A DNA stretch of 64,000 nt, taken from assembly GCA_007026445.1 (NCBI GenBank), contig VDMD01000002.1:3038001-3102000 (forward strand). The letters are read 5' to 3'. The position numbers and the translations under genes are program-made. How positions within the stretch are numbered: the stretch's first letter is position 1; each line of letters begins with the position of its first letter. This stretch comes from Schizophyllum amplum (Eukaryota; Basidiomycota; Agaricomycetes; Agaricales; Schizophyllaceae). Positions 23,793 to 33,375 of this stretch are shown here, in pieces. The notes below the pieces were generated by a model, which saw only the letters and a program-made list of their open reading frames with translations, was not told the DNA's origin and searched no databases.

Positions 23793-24566
23793 ATGGAGAG
23801 TCTGGCATTCCCGCATGTCCCCCTGGAGCTCTCCGTGTGCCATATGGCGCTCTACACGGGTGTCACAAATGCCGCAGCGCTGCGAAAGCGAATCGTCGCT
23901 GCTGCCACGGCAGAAGGCGCCTCTGGCGACGCTGAACGCGAAGCAATCGACTTTGCCTTCGTGGATGCGCGCTTGGTCCGTGTGCTCTAGCTTCATTGCG
24001 CGCACGAGCGCTTAATACCGGCACCTTCACAGGTAACCAGCCGTCTGCACTTGCAAACAGCCGTACATCAGGCCGTCTTGGCTGCCGCACGTGGCGCATT
24101 GCGCACAAAAACCGTCCACTCCGAAATTTTGTTCATGCTGAATCCCACGAATAACGTGAGTGCGACGCCCTTCCGGTCGATGATCTTTCGCTGATGCCCG
24201 ACGAGCAGATCTCAGAGGCAATCAGGCGATATGGGGTCACGGACGCCAGTACCGCGCTCCTGGTCGTACGTATACATGGACCGGATCTACTGGAGGAGCA
24301 GATACAGACTGCCGCGGACGCCGCCGTCGCAGGGATTATGCGACCGATGGCTGACCTTGCAGAGGTCTCGGATTGGGCTGCAGTGAAGAAGGTGGGCGAT
24401 CCTTTGTATGGACTCAATGTTATAAGGATGCTGATAATTCTAACAGTATCACAAGCTCAATGGAGAACCTGCTGTGCAGAGGTTGAAGGGGGATGTAGTG
24501 GCAGAGTGCCGGCTCGTCGATAACATTGTGACAAGTACAGTCGCTGCGAAGACAGTGCTTGCATGA
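23793..24566 (+). CDS. CGI121: KEOPS/EKC complex subunit CGI121
   Basis: Four exons, 23793-23975, 24033-24155, 24209-24391 and 24447-24566, give 202 residues, near the usual 180-190. The family hallmark NPTNNISEAIRRYGV is formed by splicing exon 2 to exon 3. It is followed by STALLVVRI and the C-terminal YHKLNGEPAVQRL segment. Cgi121/TPRKB binds the Bud32 kinase in the KEOPS complex, which makes t6A37 on ANN-decoding tRNAs and supports telomere maintenance in yeast. The start at 23793 is the first ATG of the frame and sits right after the family-typical leader. All introns are phase 0. Confidence 0.93.
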
Positions 24567-25296
24567 TACAAGCTTGTTTCCCGTCTACTGCCAGATAGGC
24601 TTATGACCAGCCTGAGACGATGTGCGTCACTGGATATTCAGCGCCTGAAGTGACTAAGTTCCCGATCTCTGAGTTGACGATCGATAACTTTGGAGAGCCT
24701 ACCCTCTTGCTTGACTTGACTTCATTCGCTTGGATACTCTAATATTCGCTTCAAGTTGCTGACGACGCCGCAGGACCAGATCTGCACCAGCGCGAGTGGA
24801 CATCACTCCCGATCCTCGTTCTTGACATCCACCTTGAGCGCAGCCAGACATAGCACATTCGACCACAAAGCTCTTGATTCAAACATCGTCTACTGTAGCT
24901 TCGTAGGTCAAATCGTCTAGCTCGTAGGTCAACACGTAGCTCATCGTCTACCACGTCGTAAACCTACCCATCATAAGTAAGTAAGAAATTACTACATCTA
25001 GTGAGTCGTATGTATGTAGATACCCAGGGGTATGCATGGTAAGTAGACAGGCATGGTAACTAGACACGCAGGGTAACTAGACACGCATGGTCAGTAGGAC
25101 ACCCAATTCAGCATGATGAGGAGATATATGATACATGTATATAAGAAAACTGGCACCGAGTCAGGACAAGTACTAGCACGGCCGATAGCGTAGGGGATAC
25201 AGCATTGATGGAAAGCAAGAGGAAGCGACAGGACGCGGGGTGGCGCAGGCGGATGAGGGGCAGGCGTTCAGCAACGAAGAATCACGGCTGAACGTA
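24567..25296. other. Intergenic region with short repeats
   Basis: About 730 bp between CGI121 and the 3' end of the PPR gene. It has AT-richer patches, a twice-repeated TAGCTTCGTAGGTCAA-like block near 24895-24935 and a 17-bp tandem repeat at 25034-25101. No ORF of interest. Confidence 0.5.
25034..25101. repeat. 17-bp tandem repeat, four units
   Basis: Units start at 25034, 25051, 25068 and 25085 with consensus GCATGGTAACTAGACAC. The second and third differ at one position; the first and fourth are more diverged. Confidence 0.8.
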
Positions 25297-28200
25297 TCAT
25301 AGTAGCGGGTCGGACATGATGCCCTCGATTCGCCGGACGACGCTGTCGGGATATCCTCTGTGAATAGTTTGTGAGCAAGGGAAAAAATGTGCAACGGAAA
25401 GGAGGAAACGCACCTTGATCGTAATCGCTGCAATAGTTCGGAGACCTTGTCCCGATTTTGTGCGCCGAGCTCAGCGCGGACCATTTCTTCCCAGGTAGAA
25501 GGCTGTAGAACATGGTAAGCAACTGCCAAAAGCACTAACGCGTCCAGACTCACCTCGCGGTAGACAGCATCCGTACCATCGCCCTGCGTCCGTGCAGAGA
25601 CCATGGTCGTGTCGTGCGCAACGTGGTTGCCAGGCGCGGCAACACCATATGGCGGGTCTGACAGGCTCTCAAAGATGCGTCGTGCGGCCTCGAGCTCGTC
25701 CGCGCGGCTGTATCCCTTGATGAGCGCGTTCGCGATGTACGCAGTCATGCGCACGCCGCCGTCGCGCATCCGCCGCATGTACTCGCCGAGCAGGTCCGGA
25801 CGCTTGTGCGTGACGAAGACGTTGAAGATGGCCTCGAAGACGATCGCGTCGCGACCGTTCTCCAGACGTGCCTCGGGTACGGTGTTGAAGAGACGGAGGG
25901 CCTCGTCGAGGTTCTTCTGCGCGGAGCCGTACGAGTTGATGAGGGCGGCGAACTGGGCGGAGGTGAGGCGGCCGCCGCTGAGAAGCTGGTTCTTGATCTT
26001 CTCCATCATGGGGAGGTCGACGGGCTCGACGTTCCCGTAGACGTCGAGAAGGAGCTGTGAGTGGTGTCAGAAGGCGCTCTCGACGGAGGAGAATGACAAC
26101 GTACCTTCCAGGTGTGCTCGTTCTCCTTCGCACCAGACTGCTTGAGCTTCTCGTAGTAGTGCAGCGCACGTTCCCGGTTCGGCTTCGTCATGGTGAAGAG
26201 CTGCATCATCGTGTTGTACGGCGCGGCCTTCGGGCGGAAGTTCGACATCGCCTCCATCTCGTCGAACAATAGCTCCGAGCTCGCGATATCGCCGACACGC
26301 GCGCAAGCGCTGATGACCGTACCGTAAGTAACAGACGACGGCTGCACGCCCTGCGTCTTCATCGTCTGGAATAGCTCAAGCGCCGTGTCCGTCTTGCGCG
26401 CCTTCGACAGCTTCGAGATGATGTTGTTGTACAGGAATAGATTCGGCCGCACGCCCCCGATGCTGCTCTCGTTGAACAGCGCGAGAGCGTTCGACGTGTC
26501 GTCCGTAGTGTCCTTGACCTGCATGATGAGCGCCGCGTACGCATCCGCGGACGGGTAGCCGCCCTGTTCGATCATGCGCTGGCGGTACTGGTACGCGGTG
26601 TCGAAGTCGCCGGCATGCGCGAACGCGATGACCATCGAATTCTCGATCGCGAACCACGCCTGCATCTGGCGCTGCTGGTCCTGACCAAGGGTCTTGAAGA
26701 TGCTCTGGGCGACGGTGTATGCCTGCCGGACTTCGTCGAGCATCCGCACGCGGCCACATGACTCGATCAGCCGGCCAGTGGTCTGCGCGTTCGCAAGGCG
26801 GCCGCGCTTCGCAGCGTTGATGAAGACGTCAAAGGCTTCCCGCGTCTTGGGCGCGAGCGCGTGGAACGTGAGCTCGTGGATGTGGCGGGAGACCTGATGG
26901 TCAATGCGCGCGTTGCGGGGGACGATGGATTCCGGGACGGCAGTCGGCGCCGGTGCCTCCTTGGGCGGCTGCGGGGCGACCAAGCTATCCGCGAGAACCT
27001 GGTGCTCGATGCTCGAGTCCGTCAGTAGCCGAGCAAAGCCATCACCGAGCTTGGCAAGCTCCTGCTGGGCCTTCTCCCGCTGCTGGAATGCCGCGAGCAG
27101 TCTGCCAAGGAGGCTCGTGTGAGCCGCGAAAAGGACCTTGGCAACCTCCGCGTCGGACGCGCCGGTCTGTGGGTCAACCGTGAGTGCGCCGAGGACGGTC
27201 ATCAGATGAGATGCGGGCGCACGGCCGCCTTCAACGCTAGTGAGCGCGGCCGCAAGGACAAGAGCTTGGTCGGCAGTAGGCAGGTCGCGGATGACGGTCG
27301 GGGAGGGGGGCTGGGTCGAGAACGCGGTGTCGATCATGACGAGGCGCTCCTGCGACTGGGGCAGCTGCGCGAACCGCTCAGCGTGCGCGACATCCATGGC
27401 GTAGTCGAAAGGGACAGCGACACCGGGGAGCGCGTCGAGGCGGGCCGTGCAGTGGGTGTACGCGTGCTGGAGGACCTGGAGCGCGGTGATTTGATCGGGG
27501 GCATCCTGGACGACCATGGCGTTGAGCGTCGCGAAGACATCGAGCGCGGGGAGGACGTGTCCACAGTCGAGGTACGTGGCGACAGCCTGGAGCGATAGGC
27601 GCACGCGGTCGTGGAAGGCGAGGGGATGGCGGATGACCTGCGCGAGGACGTCGGGCGCGGGGTGAGAGTGCGCGCGCGCGAGGTTTGCGGAGACGACGAG
27701 GAGGCAGTCGGTGTCGCGGAGGGGGACCTCTCCGCGGGCGTCGAGATCGGCGAGACGAGCAAAGAGCGCGTTGATATCGTCGACGATGGCGGGGTCTGCG
27801 CGGGCGGCTTCGGCGAGGCCGTCGAGCATGAGATCCCATGCGAGGCGGTCTGGGCGGGCGATGGACGGCATCGGCGCGTACGGGTCGCGGGGCGGCGCGT
27901 CGGCCTGCTGCAGAAGCCGCTCGAACCAGCTCTGAGCCGTCGAGATGTCGCCAGACCGGACAAACCCGCCGATCACAGTCGCAAACGTGGATGATGATGT
28001 AAGCGGCACCTCCTCCGGCCCGGACGCCGACACCGAAGCACCTGAGGACATCATGCGCTCGAGCAGCTCGATGCCCTCCTGCGGCTCGCCGCACTGGAAG
28101 CTCGCCTCAATCATCTGGTTGTAGACCTGCATGTGCTCCCGACGGCCCGACTCGTCCCAAGCCAGCCGCCCGGCCTTGCCAGCTGCGTGATACTCCTCGA

Positions 28201-29595
28201 ACACCGCGCGGACGTTCTCGAGCTGGCCGTTGCGCGTGTACACCTGCATCAGGTAGCCGTACATCGCGGGTGCGACCTGCTCATCCTTGCGAAGCTCCAC
28301 TTGGCCAAAGACGGTGACAGCCGAGTTCACGTCCCCGTGCTGCGCGCACGACCGCAGGAACGCAGTCAGCATGTGCATAGGGATGGTCGTGGCGCCATTG
28401 AGCGAAACGATGGTGTGGAACATGGACAGCGCCGACACAAAGTTGTTCTCCTGGCGTAGGCCTTCGACTTGCGCCTCCAGATCCTGCTCGCCAGTCCGAT
28501 GTATGCGAGTCTCCAGCCCAGAAATCTGGCCAAACACCTCCGCATCGCGGACGAGGAGCGCCTCCGCTAGAATGAGATATGTGCGCAGGTTCGGAAGAAC
28601 AGACGCGCGTATCATGCCGTTGTACGTGTCGAGCAGATAGTTGAGCGGCTCGCCATCCTGTCGTGTCGCGTAGATGGTCTCGAGGGCAACGTTGTAATCA
28701 CTAGTGGTAGGCGCAGTGGTGGAGTGCAGGAAGTGGTTGACGGCCTCCGCCGCAATCAGCGGGTCGCCCGACTCCTTCGCGGCGATGAGCGTGGCATGAG
28801 CGTCCGGGGTCGGGGTCGATCGCTTGTTGCGAGGGGGTGACGGTGCGATGTCGATGGGCGGAAGTTGCTTCCCCGAGGTCTCCGCGGCAACCGTCGAATT
28901 CCGTCGAACAAGGACAGGCGATGCGGGTGTCGGCGGCGTGCTCGCGTCAAGGCTGTGCCCTTCACTGACGGACGATATTGATGAGGTCGAGTTGCGGCGC
29001 GTCAGACGGCGCGGGGCTGCATCCTGCGCGGCCTCCTCGAGATCGACCGCCTTGTCCTCGTCCACAGGGCCTGCAAAGGCATGCGTAGAGCGAGCATGGA
29101 GGCGCAAGGCCTGGAGGATGCTCGCATTTTCGGCGCGCTCCTCGACGGTGCGCGGATTCACAGAGACCGACTGGCTGCGGAGGCGCAGACCAGCGCGCCG
29201 CGGTGCTGGGCGGCGCAAGGGGCGCTTAGCACCTGTCTCTTCAACTTCGTCCTGGTACACTCCACCATCTGTCGCCGTCGGCGCATGCGCTTGAGTCACG
29301 GCACGTCCTGGTGCGCCCTGAGAAAAAGCAGGCTAATCAGCATGCGTATATCAGTCGCAAGCGCTATGCTACGCACCGCAAACGAATGCGAGAAGCGGCT
29401 GCCGTTGTAGCGCGCGCCGCCGTGGCCGCCCCAGTTGGAGGAGCGGCGGTCGGAGGAGGGCACGAGCGGGGCGCCCGTGGAGTCGAAGAAGCCTGGGGAC
29501 TGGTGAAAGACATTGCGGAAGGCGGACTGGTTCTGGACGACCGCCGCGGCGCGCGTCGAGGTGTGGAGGATGTGGGAGGCGACCTTGGGCAGCAT
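25297..29595 (-). CDS. Large mitochondrial-type PPR protein
   Basis: Five exons, 29595-29377, 29317-26105, 26054-25554, 25502-25414 and 25357-25297, give 1360 residues. The N-terminus (MLPKVASHILHTSTRAAAVV) is rich in Arg/Ser/Thr without acids, as in a mitochondrial presequence. A disordered Ser/Pro/Arg-rich region reaches about residue 230, then come many helix pairs. The clearest PPR units are in the second half, such as LFLYNNIISKLSKARKTDTA, VTYGTVISACARVGDI and YIANALIKGYSRADELEAA. Fungal PPR proteins of this size usually bind organelle transcripts to control their stability or translation. No SMR or other catalytic domain is visible at the C-terminus. Which RNA it binds cannot be read from the sequence. 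Exon 2 alone is 3.2 kb, unusually long here. Confidence 0.9.
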
Positions 29596-29949
29596 GGTCG
29601 CAGCCGGGCCCGGTCCGGGGTGGGGGTCAGGCTAGTTTGGGCGGCTAGTGCGCGAGGGCTATTGGTAGAGGGCGGGACGGGGCGCTGGAGTGTATGCGCC
29701 AGGGGCCAGCGTGCCTCTAGATGAGCCGCGAACGGTGATGGAGGTGAAAGGAAAGGAATGGGACCGCAGACAACTCCCGCGACACACTTTTGTCAAACCC
29801 GTGCTCACTCGGTCGCTTGCGTATCGCGGGCGGCAGAACAGCAAGCGGACGTAAAAACGTCGGGCATTTCCGGCAAGTCATTCCGAATTCCGTCGACGCA
29901 CATGACCTCCGCGAATAAAACTGCAACAGTTGGTCATGGTGACTCATGA

Positions 29950-30630
29950 ATGGACCCACAAGTTGAAGTTGCTGGCACGTCGTTGCCCGGGGGTACTGTC
30001 AATGGGCGTACAAGCAGAACGGTGTCTTGGCTCGCGCTTTCGCTCGACAGGGGACACCGGAAGACGCTGTCAGCTTCTCTTCCATCGCTCACGCACACCA
30101 CTCCGAATACCTATATCGTCCCGCTCATCTCTATTGCAATGGCCGCGTCTGCTATGCTGCCGCGCCTTATCTCATCTGCATCATCCTGGGAACAACCGTT
30201 GCAGACGAGCTCCACTGGCGACCAAGTAGCGACCCTCTTAGCACCCGCGTTCGAGCGCCACGGATTCCAACTGCATGAAGGCCCGAGAAAGCTCGAGAAA
30301 ATATCGCAAAAAATCCCGTAGGTGCTCATGTCGATATGCCTGACGCCTGTTGTACCCAACCCTGAGGATCTGGCAAAAATTGAGTTCTGGACAACGTCGT
30401 CGGCAACCGCGTGGGGTAGACTCTGACGGTCTCGTACACCGTCATGAAGCAGCTGCAAGGGCTGGTGGAACATGTTCGAAAGCATGAAAGCGCCACACCG
30501 CTAGTGCGAACCCCGTCTTTCTGGCTCGCGGGCAGAGCTGCGATGTCGACCATGCCACATTACATATCCGCAGGCGTGCCACATACTTACCACAAAACAC
30601 GCCCAGGTTGGTGTTGCAACAGTCGATAGC
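29950..30630 (+). pseudogene. Possible broken plus-strand gene, unknown family
   Basis: A frame open from 29950 (or from the ATG at 30139) ends at a TAG at 30319-30321. The same frame then continues with protein-like sequence (CLTPVVPNPEDLAKIEFW), and a shifted frame carries MKQLQGLVEHVRKHESATP from 30444. No normal intron joins these blocks. It looks like one gene interrupted by a stop and a frameshift, or an unspliceable chance run. It overlaps the minus-strand candidate on the opposite strand, and at most one is likely to be real. No family is recognised. Confidence 0.2.
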
Positions 30631-30975
30631 GCATTGACAACGGGCGACAGCGCGTCGACGATGCTGGAGATGGACTGGAAGACTCGGTCCTCGTTCAGCC
30701 CGGCCGGAGGGGATGCCGTAAGAACGATGATTCGTCTGGGCTGAATAACGCCTTGTTGGTCCTTGCCTGCGCTGACAGCGCTTTGTACGGTCATCTGGCT
30801 GAGGTGGAACGGAGGGTAGTGAGATTTTGGAGGTTAGATGGGACATGTCATTGATGGGACGGCGGAGAACATTGTGGTGCATAAAGTCGATGAGGACTTT
30901 GCGACTTTTGACTTTTTCCAGTGAGGCTTGTTCAAGTTGGTGAGGAGCTATCGAGGTCGTCATGGGCCAAGACAC
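30440..30975 (-). CDS. Possible small minus-strand gene, unknown family
   Basis: A tentative three-exon model. It starts at an ATG near 30963 and includes VLIDFMHHNVLRRPIND. It is then spliced across a 46-nt intron with a good CTAAC branch point, pyrimidine tract and CAG acceptor, though the donor GTCCCA is weak. The middle exon reads through IQPRRIIVLTASPPAGLNED. A second intron has a good GTAAGT donor, and the stop lies near 30442. The joined product would be about 130 residues. It matches no family I know. The intron signals argue for a gene; the poor first donor and the overlap with coding-like plus-strand sequence argue against. Confidence 0.3.
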
Positions 30976-31253
30976 TGCGTGCAGGCGGCATGGTGGGGGC
31001 AGCGGGGGTTCTTAGTGTAAGACTTCGAGTGTTGGTATGCAGTGGGTTGCAGCTTTGATGAGATTTCCGACGGCATGATCGAAAGGGCGGGGAGCCGAGG
31101 AGCACACGGTGGAATGGAGTCTGGGCAGATGTGCATCGGCTCCATTGCAGACAAGTATGGTACAGGGATGCTGGTGTAAGTGCAGTGCGGTGGACAAGGA
31201 TGAAGAAGTGAACACAGCTGGATCGAGGGCACAGGTTGCGCGGACTCGGGCGC

Positions 31254-31712
31254 CTAATCCTGGTCCGTCCCGTCTCGCGGTCTGTACTTGATGCCTCTCG
31301 CCTCCAAGATATCCTCCATCTCTTGACCGATCCTCCCCTTGACGCGTGCCGCATACATCCCCCTCACATGCTTCGCTGAAGGCGCAAAATCAGCATTAGC
31401 ACCCTCCCACACAGCGAACTTTTTGGCTTGTCCGTCATACAAGCCCACAAACGCACCTGTCCGCTGCCAGCGCGCCACCCAGCTGTGCTCGGGATCGATT
31501 ACGGCGATGACGCCCTCGAACTGGTTCGTCGTGTACAGCTGCACGCGGTCCATCGAGCCGCGGAGCTGGAGGATCTCGTCGCAGTTCGGGCAGCCGTAGC
31601 GCTTGAAGTCGGCGGAGGTCTGGACGAGGGAGCAGAGCATGCACGCGCGCAGGTGCCGCAACGTTTTGGGTCCGGGAATGGCGGCTTGGCCGGCGGCTAT
31701 GATGTCGCTCAT
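31254..31712 (-). CDS. SPT4: Transcription elongation factor SPT4
   Basis: Two exons, 31712-31457 and 31375-31254, encode 125 residues. The N-terminal zinc ribbon is intact: CMLC at about residues 24-27 and CPNCDE further on. GSMDRVQLYTTNQFEGVIAV and DPEHSWVARWQR follow, then RGMYAARVKGR and the conserved end RGIKYRPRDGT. Spt4 with Spt5 forms DSIF, which clamps RNA polymerase II during elongation. The 81-nt intron (31376-31456) has no stop and is a multiple of three, so an unspliced transcript would still encode a full protein with 27 extra residues. I spliced it because the joined sequence matches the family and has GTGCGT...CAG ends. Confidence 0.95.
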   Translation of the reverse strand: MSDIIAAGQAAIPGPKTLRHLRACMLCSLVQTSADFKRYGCPNCDEILQLRGSMDRVQLYTTNQFEGVIAVIDPEHSWVARWQRTGAFVGLYDGQAKKFAVWEGANADFAPSAKHVRGMYAARVKGRIGQEMEDILEARGIKYRPRDGTDQD

Positions 31713-31953
31713 GGTGGGTTGGGAGGAGTGAGCGAGTGAGTTTGTGGCGTCGCGTGCATGTCACGCGTACGCGGTCACGTATTTTGTGTTCGACTTTTGC
31801 TGATTTATGGTGGCTTTGGCTTTCCCTCGGCCGCGCAGTAAAGCTGCCAGTCGTAAGCCGTACGTCTAATGATACTGAGCATGTGTGCGAGGAACATAAA
31901 AGCCGGAAGGCGGCTTGTAAATGACATAGGTGCTCATTTGGCCAGCAACCCAA
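31713..31953. promoter_or_regulatory. SPT4 promoter and tRNA upstream region
   Basis: 241 bp between the SPT4 start (minus) and the tRNA gene (plus). It must hold the SPT4 promoter. No TATA box is evident. Confidence 0.4.
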
Positions 31954-32035
31954 GGCACCATGGCGGAGTGGTTAACGCGAGAGATTAGAAATCTCTTCCT
32001 CTTTGAGGGCGCAGGTTCGAATCCTGCTGGTGTCG
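31954..32035 (+). tRNA. tRNA-Ser(AGA)
   Basis: An 82-nt class II tRNA. The acceptor stem pairs GGCACC A with TGGTGTC, followed by discriminator G. The anticodon arm is AGAGA-TTAGAAA-TCTCT, with anticodon AGA for serine UCU/UCC/UCA via inosine. A long variable arm (TCCTCTTTGAGGGC) is typical for tRNA-Ser. The T arm is GCAGG-TTCGAAT-CCTGC. There is no intron and CCA is not encoded, as expected in a nuclear gene. A T-rich run some 20 nt downstream may serve as the Pol III terminator. Confidence 0.95.
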
Positions 32036-32287
32036 TCAGAGGGTCCTGATTTATGTCTTTTGCGGCTTTTTGTACGCAACAGACTGTCCAAAATCTACAT
32101 TAGCCGCATGTTATCAAACTGGCAAGACACAACGTACATAGTATACCAGATCATTGACTGTGAAAGGCTTATAAGATTCCACGACGAAACTATATAGTCC
32201 CCAAGACGTCCAGGGAAATTATGATACGAGATTTCCTTGTCCCATGATTTCTGATGTTGAACGTGTCGGTCGACCGGCAGCACCTCG
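32036..32287. other. Intergenic spacer
   Basis: 252 bp between the tRNA gene and the ARL2 stop codon. It is somewhat AT-rich, with no feature beyond 3' UTR. Confidence 0.5.
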
Positions 32288-33160
32288 TCAAACGGTAACG
32301 ACCCCCGACTTTGTTCGAAGCTCCGATGCCTGAGCAGATTTCATGTTGGCGTCTTCGACTACCGTGCCATAGTACAGCCGGCCAGCCACGTCGTCCACGA
32401 CCCAGTCCAAGCCCTGGACGAGGTTCTCACCTGTTACGGCGCTGCATGGTTGGATCTTCCAGTGATGAGAGCGGATAGCAGGAAGCTCGATAGCCTGTAA
32501 CGTACCTTGTATCAGTGTCGAACACTCAATAAAGACGCACATACCTGTGAGATCTCTGCAGATGAGAGGGAACCTGGCAGGTCTTGCTTGTTCGCAAAAA
32601 TCAGGAGTGATGCGCCAGAGAGTCGCTGAGTCGTACTGAGATCGTGTTGGCAAGTGCAATGAGGGGAGTTCTCACATCTTCGGTTAGCAAACTGTGCAAT
32701 TCGTGCTTGCAGTCTTCCATCCGCATGCGATCTCCCGAGTCGACGACCCATACGATGGCGTCCGTCTGCTCGAAGTAGTTTCGCCAATACGGCCGGAGCG
32801 TTCGCTGACCTCCAACATCCCCTGCAGCACGTCAGTATAGCCGTTAGGCGCAATGACAGGGCACGCGAACATATGTTCAAAGTGTATCTGGAAGTGGGTT
32901 GGTTAGTCGCCGACGAGACGACAAAACGACCTACCTGTTATGTGCAAACGTGCGGATGTTGAAGCCAAGGGTCGGACTGATGCTGCTTATGTCTTCCCCG
33001 TTCAGCTTCTTCAGAATCGTCGTCTTCCCCGCGTTATCGAGGCCGCTATGCGAGCTCAGCGACCTCGGCTGTTACGCGAAGTGGCCAGAATTTACAGAAA
33101 CAAGATGCGCATTTCCTTCTCCTTCTGGCGACTCTTACGGATGACAGTGAGGAGTCCCAT
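32288..33160 (-). CDS. ARL2: ARF-like small GTPase ARL2
   Basis: Six exons, 33160-33096, 33045-32935, 32887-32871, 32821-32676, 32625-32545 and 32494-32288, encode 208 residues. Start MGLLTVIRK with Gly2 is typical of ARL2. GLDNAGKT is the P-loop, [11 protein letters not shown] is switch I, WDVGGQ is switch II, NKQD is the guanine motif and SAVTG completes it. The [19 protein letters not shown] block is ARL2-specific. The third exon has only 17 nt but is needed to complete YTLNIW. ARL2 (Cin4/Alp41) works with tubulin cofactors in alpha/beta-tubulin folding. The protein is about 20 residues longer than usual (184) because of a C-terminal tail after the final helix. Confidence 0.95.
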
Positions 33161-33375
33161 GGTTTCGACAGGCAGGCGACGCTCCTGACGGTCAAGTTCA
33201 AGTTCGGAAGGCCAAGCGTGCGAACGATGCCCAATCAGTCCGATCAGGCCGATCAAAATATTTGGGAGGGCCGGAAGGGTGCCCGGTGCCGGGAGGCGTC
33301 CCGGATTCCCTGCTGAGCTGTGACGCCGTCACCGCCGCTTAGTATTATTACTGACCCAGCTTGCTCGCGACGACC
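33161..33375. promoter_or_regulatory. Divergent promoter, ARL2 / eIF5B
   Basis: 215 bp separate the start codons of ARL2 (minus) and eIF5B (plus). No canonical TATA element is seen. Confidence 0.5.

Larger units (their letters stand above)
29596..31253. other. Unresolved region with weak ORFs on both strands
   Basis: Almost 1.7 kb between the PPR start and the SPT4 stop. It contains the PPR promoter and two coding-like but unrecognised tracts on opposite strands (29950-30630 plus; 30440-30975 minus), listed separately. 30980-31250 shows nothing clear. Confidence 0.45.

Noticed and set aside
27119..27994. Long plus-strand ORFs opposite the PPR gene
   Set aside because: Shadows caused by codon bias; no motif of their own.
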